Assembly (NCBI RefSeq): GCF_042879035.1 | Contig: NZ_JBIAOU010000001.1 | Coordinates: 248,001-312,000 of the forward strand | Source: Rhodococcus_G sp042879035 | Lineage (GTDB): Bacteria > Actinomycetota > Actinomycetes > Mycobacteriales > Mycobacteriaceae | DNA: 64,000 nt | Reading direction: 5' to 3' | Shown here: piece after piece, positions 33,201-36,200 of the stretch | Numbering within the stretch: the first letter of the stretch is position 1 | How the letters are laid out: each line of letters opens with the position of its first letter | The notes under the pieces: model-generated | What the model was told of the DNA's origin: nothing | The model's database searches: none | What the model saw: the letters and a program-made list of their open reading frames with translations, nothing else | Position numbers and translations under genes: made by a program

Positions 33201-36200
33201 CGACCAGTCGCTCGAACGGCAGGTCGGCGTGGGCGAACGCTCCCAGGTCGGTCTCTCGCACCTGGGCGAGCAGGTCGGCGAACGTGGTCTCGGGCCGGAC
33301 CGTGGTGCGCAGGACGAGGGTGTTGACGAACATGCCGACGAGGTCGTCCAGTTCGGGCTCACCGCGGCCGGCGACAGGTGTGCCCACTGCGACGTCGGGC
33401 CCGGCGCCGAGCCTGGCGAGCAGCACCGCGAGCGCGGCGTGCAGGGCCATGAACAGCGTGCAGCCGTGCTCGCGCGCGATCCGGACGAGGTCCTGGTGGA
33501 TCCCGGCCCCGACGTCGAACTCGATCCGGCCGCCGGACGCGGTCGTGCGTGTCGACCGGGGACGGTCGTGCGGCAGCGGGATCGCCGCCGGAAGCTCGGC
33601 GAGCCGGTCACTCCAGTAGGCGAGTTGCCGGGCCGCGAGCGACTGCGGATCGTCCTCGGGGCCGAGCAGTTCGCGCTGCCACAGGGCGTAGTCGGCGTAC
33701 TGCAGCGGCAGCGGATCCCAATCGGGTTCGCGCCCGGCCACCCGCGCGGCGTACGCCGCCGCCACGTCCCGGGCCAGCAGCGCGACGGACTGCCCGTCAG
33801 CCGAGATGTGGTGCAGCACGACGGCCAGGACGTGTCGCCGCGGCCCGGTCCGGAACAGCACCATGCGCAGCGGAACACCCTCGCGCACATCGAAACCTGC
33901 GGCGGTCGTCGCGTCGACCGACTCCCCGACCCGTTCCGGGTCCACGACGACGGGTGTCAGGTCCACCGCCACGTTCGGCGCAGGCAGGATCACCTGGTAC
34001 GGCCCCCGCGCATCGGCCGGGAACACCGTCCGCAGGGCCTCGTGCCTGCCGATCACGTCACCCAGCGCGGTCTGCAGGGCCGCACGATCGAGGTCCCCCG
34101 TGAACGTCACGGCGAAGGGAATGTTGTAGGCAGGCGACGCGGTGTCGAACTGGTTCACCAGCCACATCCGTTGCTGCGCCGGGGACAGCGGAAGCCGGTC
34201 CGGGCGGTCCCGCGCGACCAGTGCGGGCCGATCCCGTTCCGGCCGGACGGGATCCGCGTTCTCGAGAATCCGGTCGACGTGCTGCGCCAGTCCCGCCACC
34301 GTCGGTTCCGCGAACAGGTCACGCACGCTCAGGTGCACCGGCAGCGCCGCATTCACCCGTCCGATCACCCGCGTGGCGACCAGGGACTCGCCGCCGAGGT
34401 CGAAGAAGCTGTCGTCGGCACCGACCCGGCGCTGCCCGAGCAGGTCCGCGAACACCGCCGCGACCGTCCCCTCCGTCGAGGTGCGTGGTGCCCGGTACTC
34501 GGCGGTGGTCCCGCCCCAACGGGGTTCCGGCAACGCCCCCCGGTCCAGCTTGCCCGCCGGGGTCAACGGCACTCGGTCGAGAATGACGAGGGCCGCGGGC
34601 ACCATGTGCGCGGGCAGTGACTCCGCGGCGTGCGCGAGGAGGTCGCCTTCGTCGATGGCGGCGCCGGCCCCGGGCAGGACGTAGCCGACCAGCACGACGT
34701 CGCCCGAGGGGCCGGCGCGCCCGACGGTCGCCGCGAACGCGACCGTCGGATGCGCCCGGAGCACGGCGTCGACCTCACCGAGCTCGATGCGAAAGCCACG
34801 GACCTTGATCTGGAAGTCGCTGCGACCGAGATATTGGAGTTCGCGCACGGTCGTGCTCGCCGGGCCGCCGCCCGCGCGAGCATGCCACCGCACCAGGTCG
34901 CCGGTCCGGTACATCCGCCCGCCGGTGGTGCTGAACGGGTCCGCCACGAAGTGGCCCGCGGTCTGCCCAGGCCGACGGCGGTAGCCGCGGGCGAGCCCGT
35001 CCCCCGTGACGTACAGCTCCCCCACCGCACCCTCGGGCACCGGCTGCAGCCGTCGGTCCAGCACCATTTCACCGCACCCGCGGGACGGCCCGCCGATCGT
35101 GACGGCGTCGCCGGGGCGCAGCGCGGCGCTGATGCCGGCGACGACGGTGGTCTCGGTCGGGCCGTAGGCATTGAACATCCGGCGGCCTGCTCCAGCCCAC
35201 TGCCGGACCAGCGCGGGCGGGCACACGTCACCACCGGTGACCACGCACTCGAGCCGATCGAGTCGGGCGGGGTCGACGGACGCCAGCGCCGCGGGGGTGA
35301 CGAACGCGTGTGTAACCCGCTCGCTGCGCAGGATGTCCGCCAGTTCCACGCCGCCGTACACGTGCGGCGGGGCGACGACCATCGTTGCCCCGGCCCCTGC
35401 GGCCATCAACAGTTCGAGCACGGACGCGTCGAAGCTCGGCGACGCGAAGTGCAGGGTGCGGGAGTCCGGGGTGATCGCGAACCGTTCGCGTTCCTCCGCG
35501 GCGAGGTTCGCCAGCCCACGATGGGTGACCACCACGCCTTTGGGCAGGCCCGTCGATCCGGACGTGTAGATCAGGTAGGCCGCGTCGTCGAGATGCACCG
35601 GGCGGGTCGCCGCTGCAAGACCGACCCGTGGCGGGTCCGGTTCCGCGGTCGGGTCGTCGAGAACCAGCCACGTGGTGGTGTCGGGCAACTCGTTGCGGTG
35701 CCCGCGGACGGTCAGGCCGAGTGCGGCGCCGGAGTCGGAGAGCATGTGCGTGATCCGGTCCGCCGGGTAGTCCGGGTCCACGGGCAGGAAGGCAGCCCCG
35801 GCGCGAGCGACCGCCCAGACCGCGGCCACCGACTCGACCGAACGCGCAATGGCCAGGGCCACAACGGAATCCGGCCCGATCCCGTGTGCGGACAAGCGTC
35901 CGGCCAGCCTGTCGGCCCGTTCGTCGAGTTCACGGTAGGTCAGGCTGCGCCCGTCGGCCACGACCGCCTCGTGGTCGGGATCGACGGCCACGGCATCGGC
36001 AAGGATCCGGTCGAGGGTCCGCGGGGCGACGGCGCCCTCGCCCGTCACCGGTGTCAGCGCCGCGGTTTCCGCGGCGCCCAGGATGGGCACGTCCCCCACC
36101 GGCCGTTCGGGATCCTCGGCGACCCCGGCGAGCAGTCGCTCGAACCGATCGATCAGGGCGGTCACGGTGTCAACGTCGAGCGCGGTGTTGTCGAAGGTCA

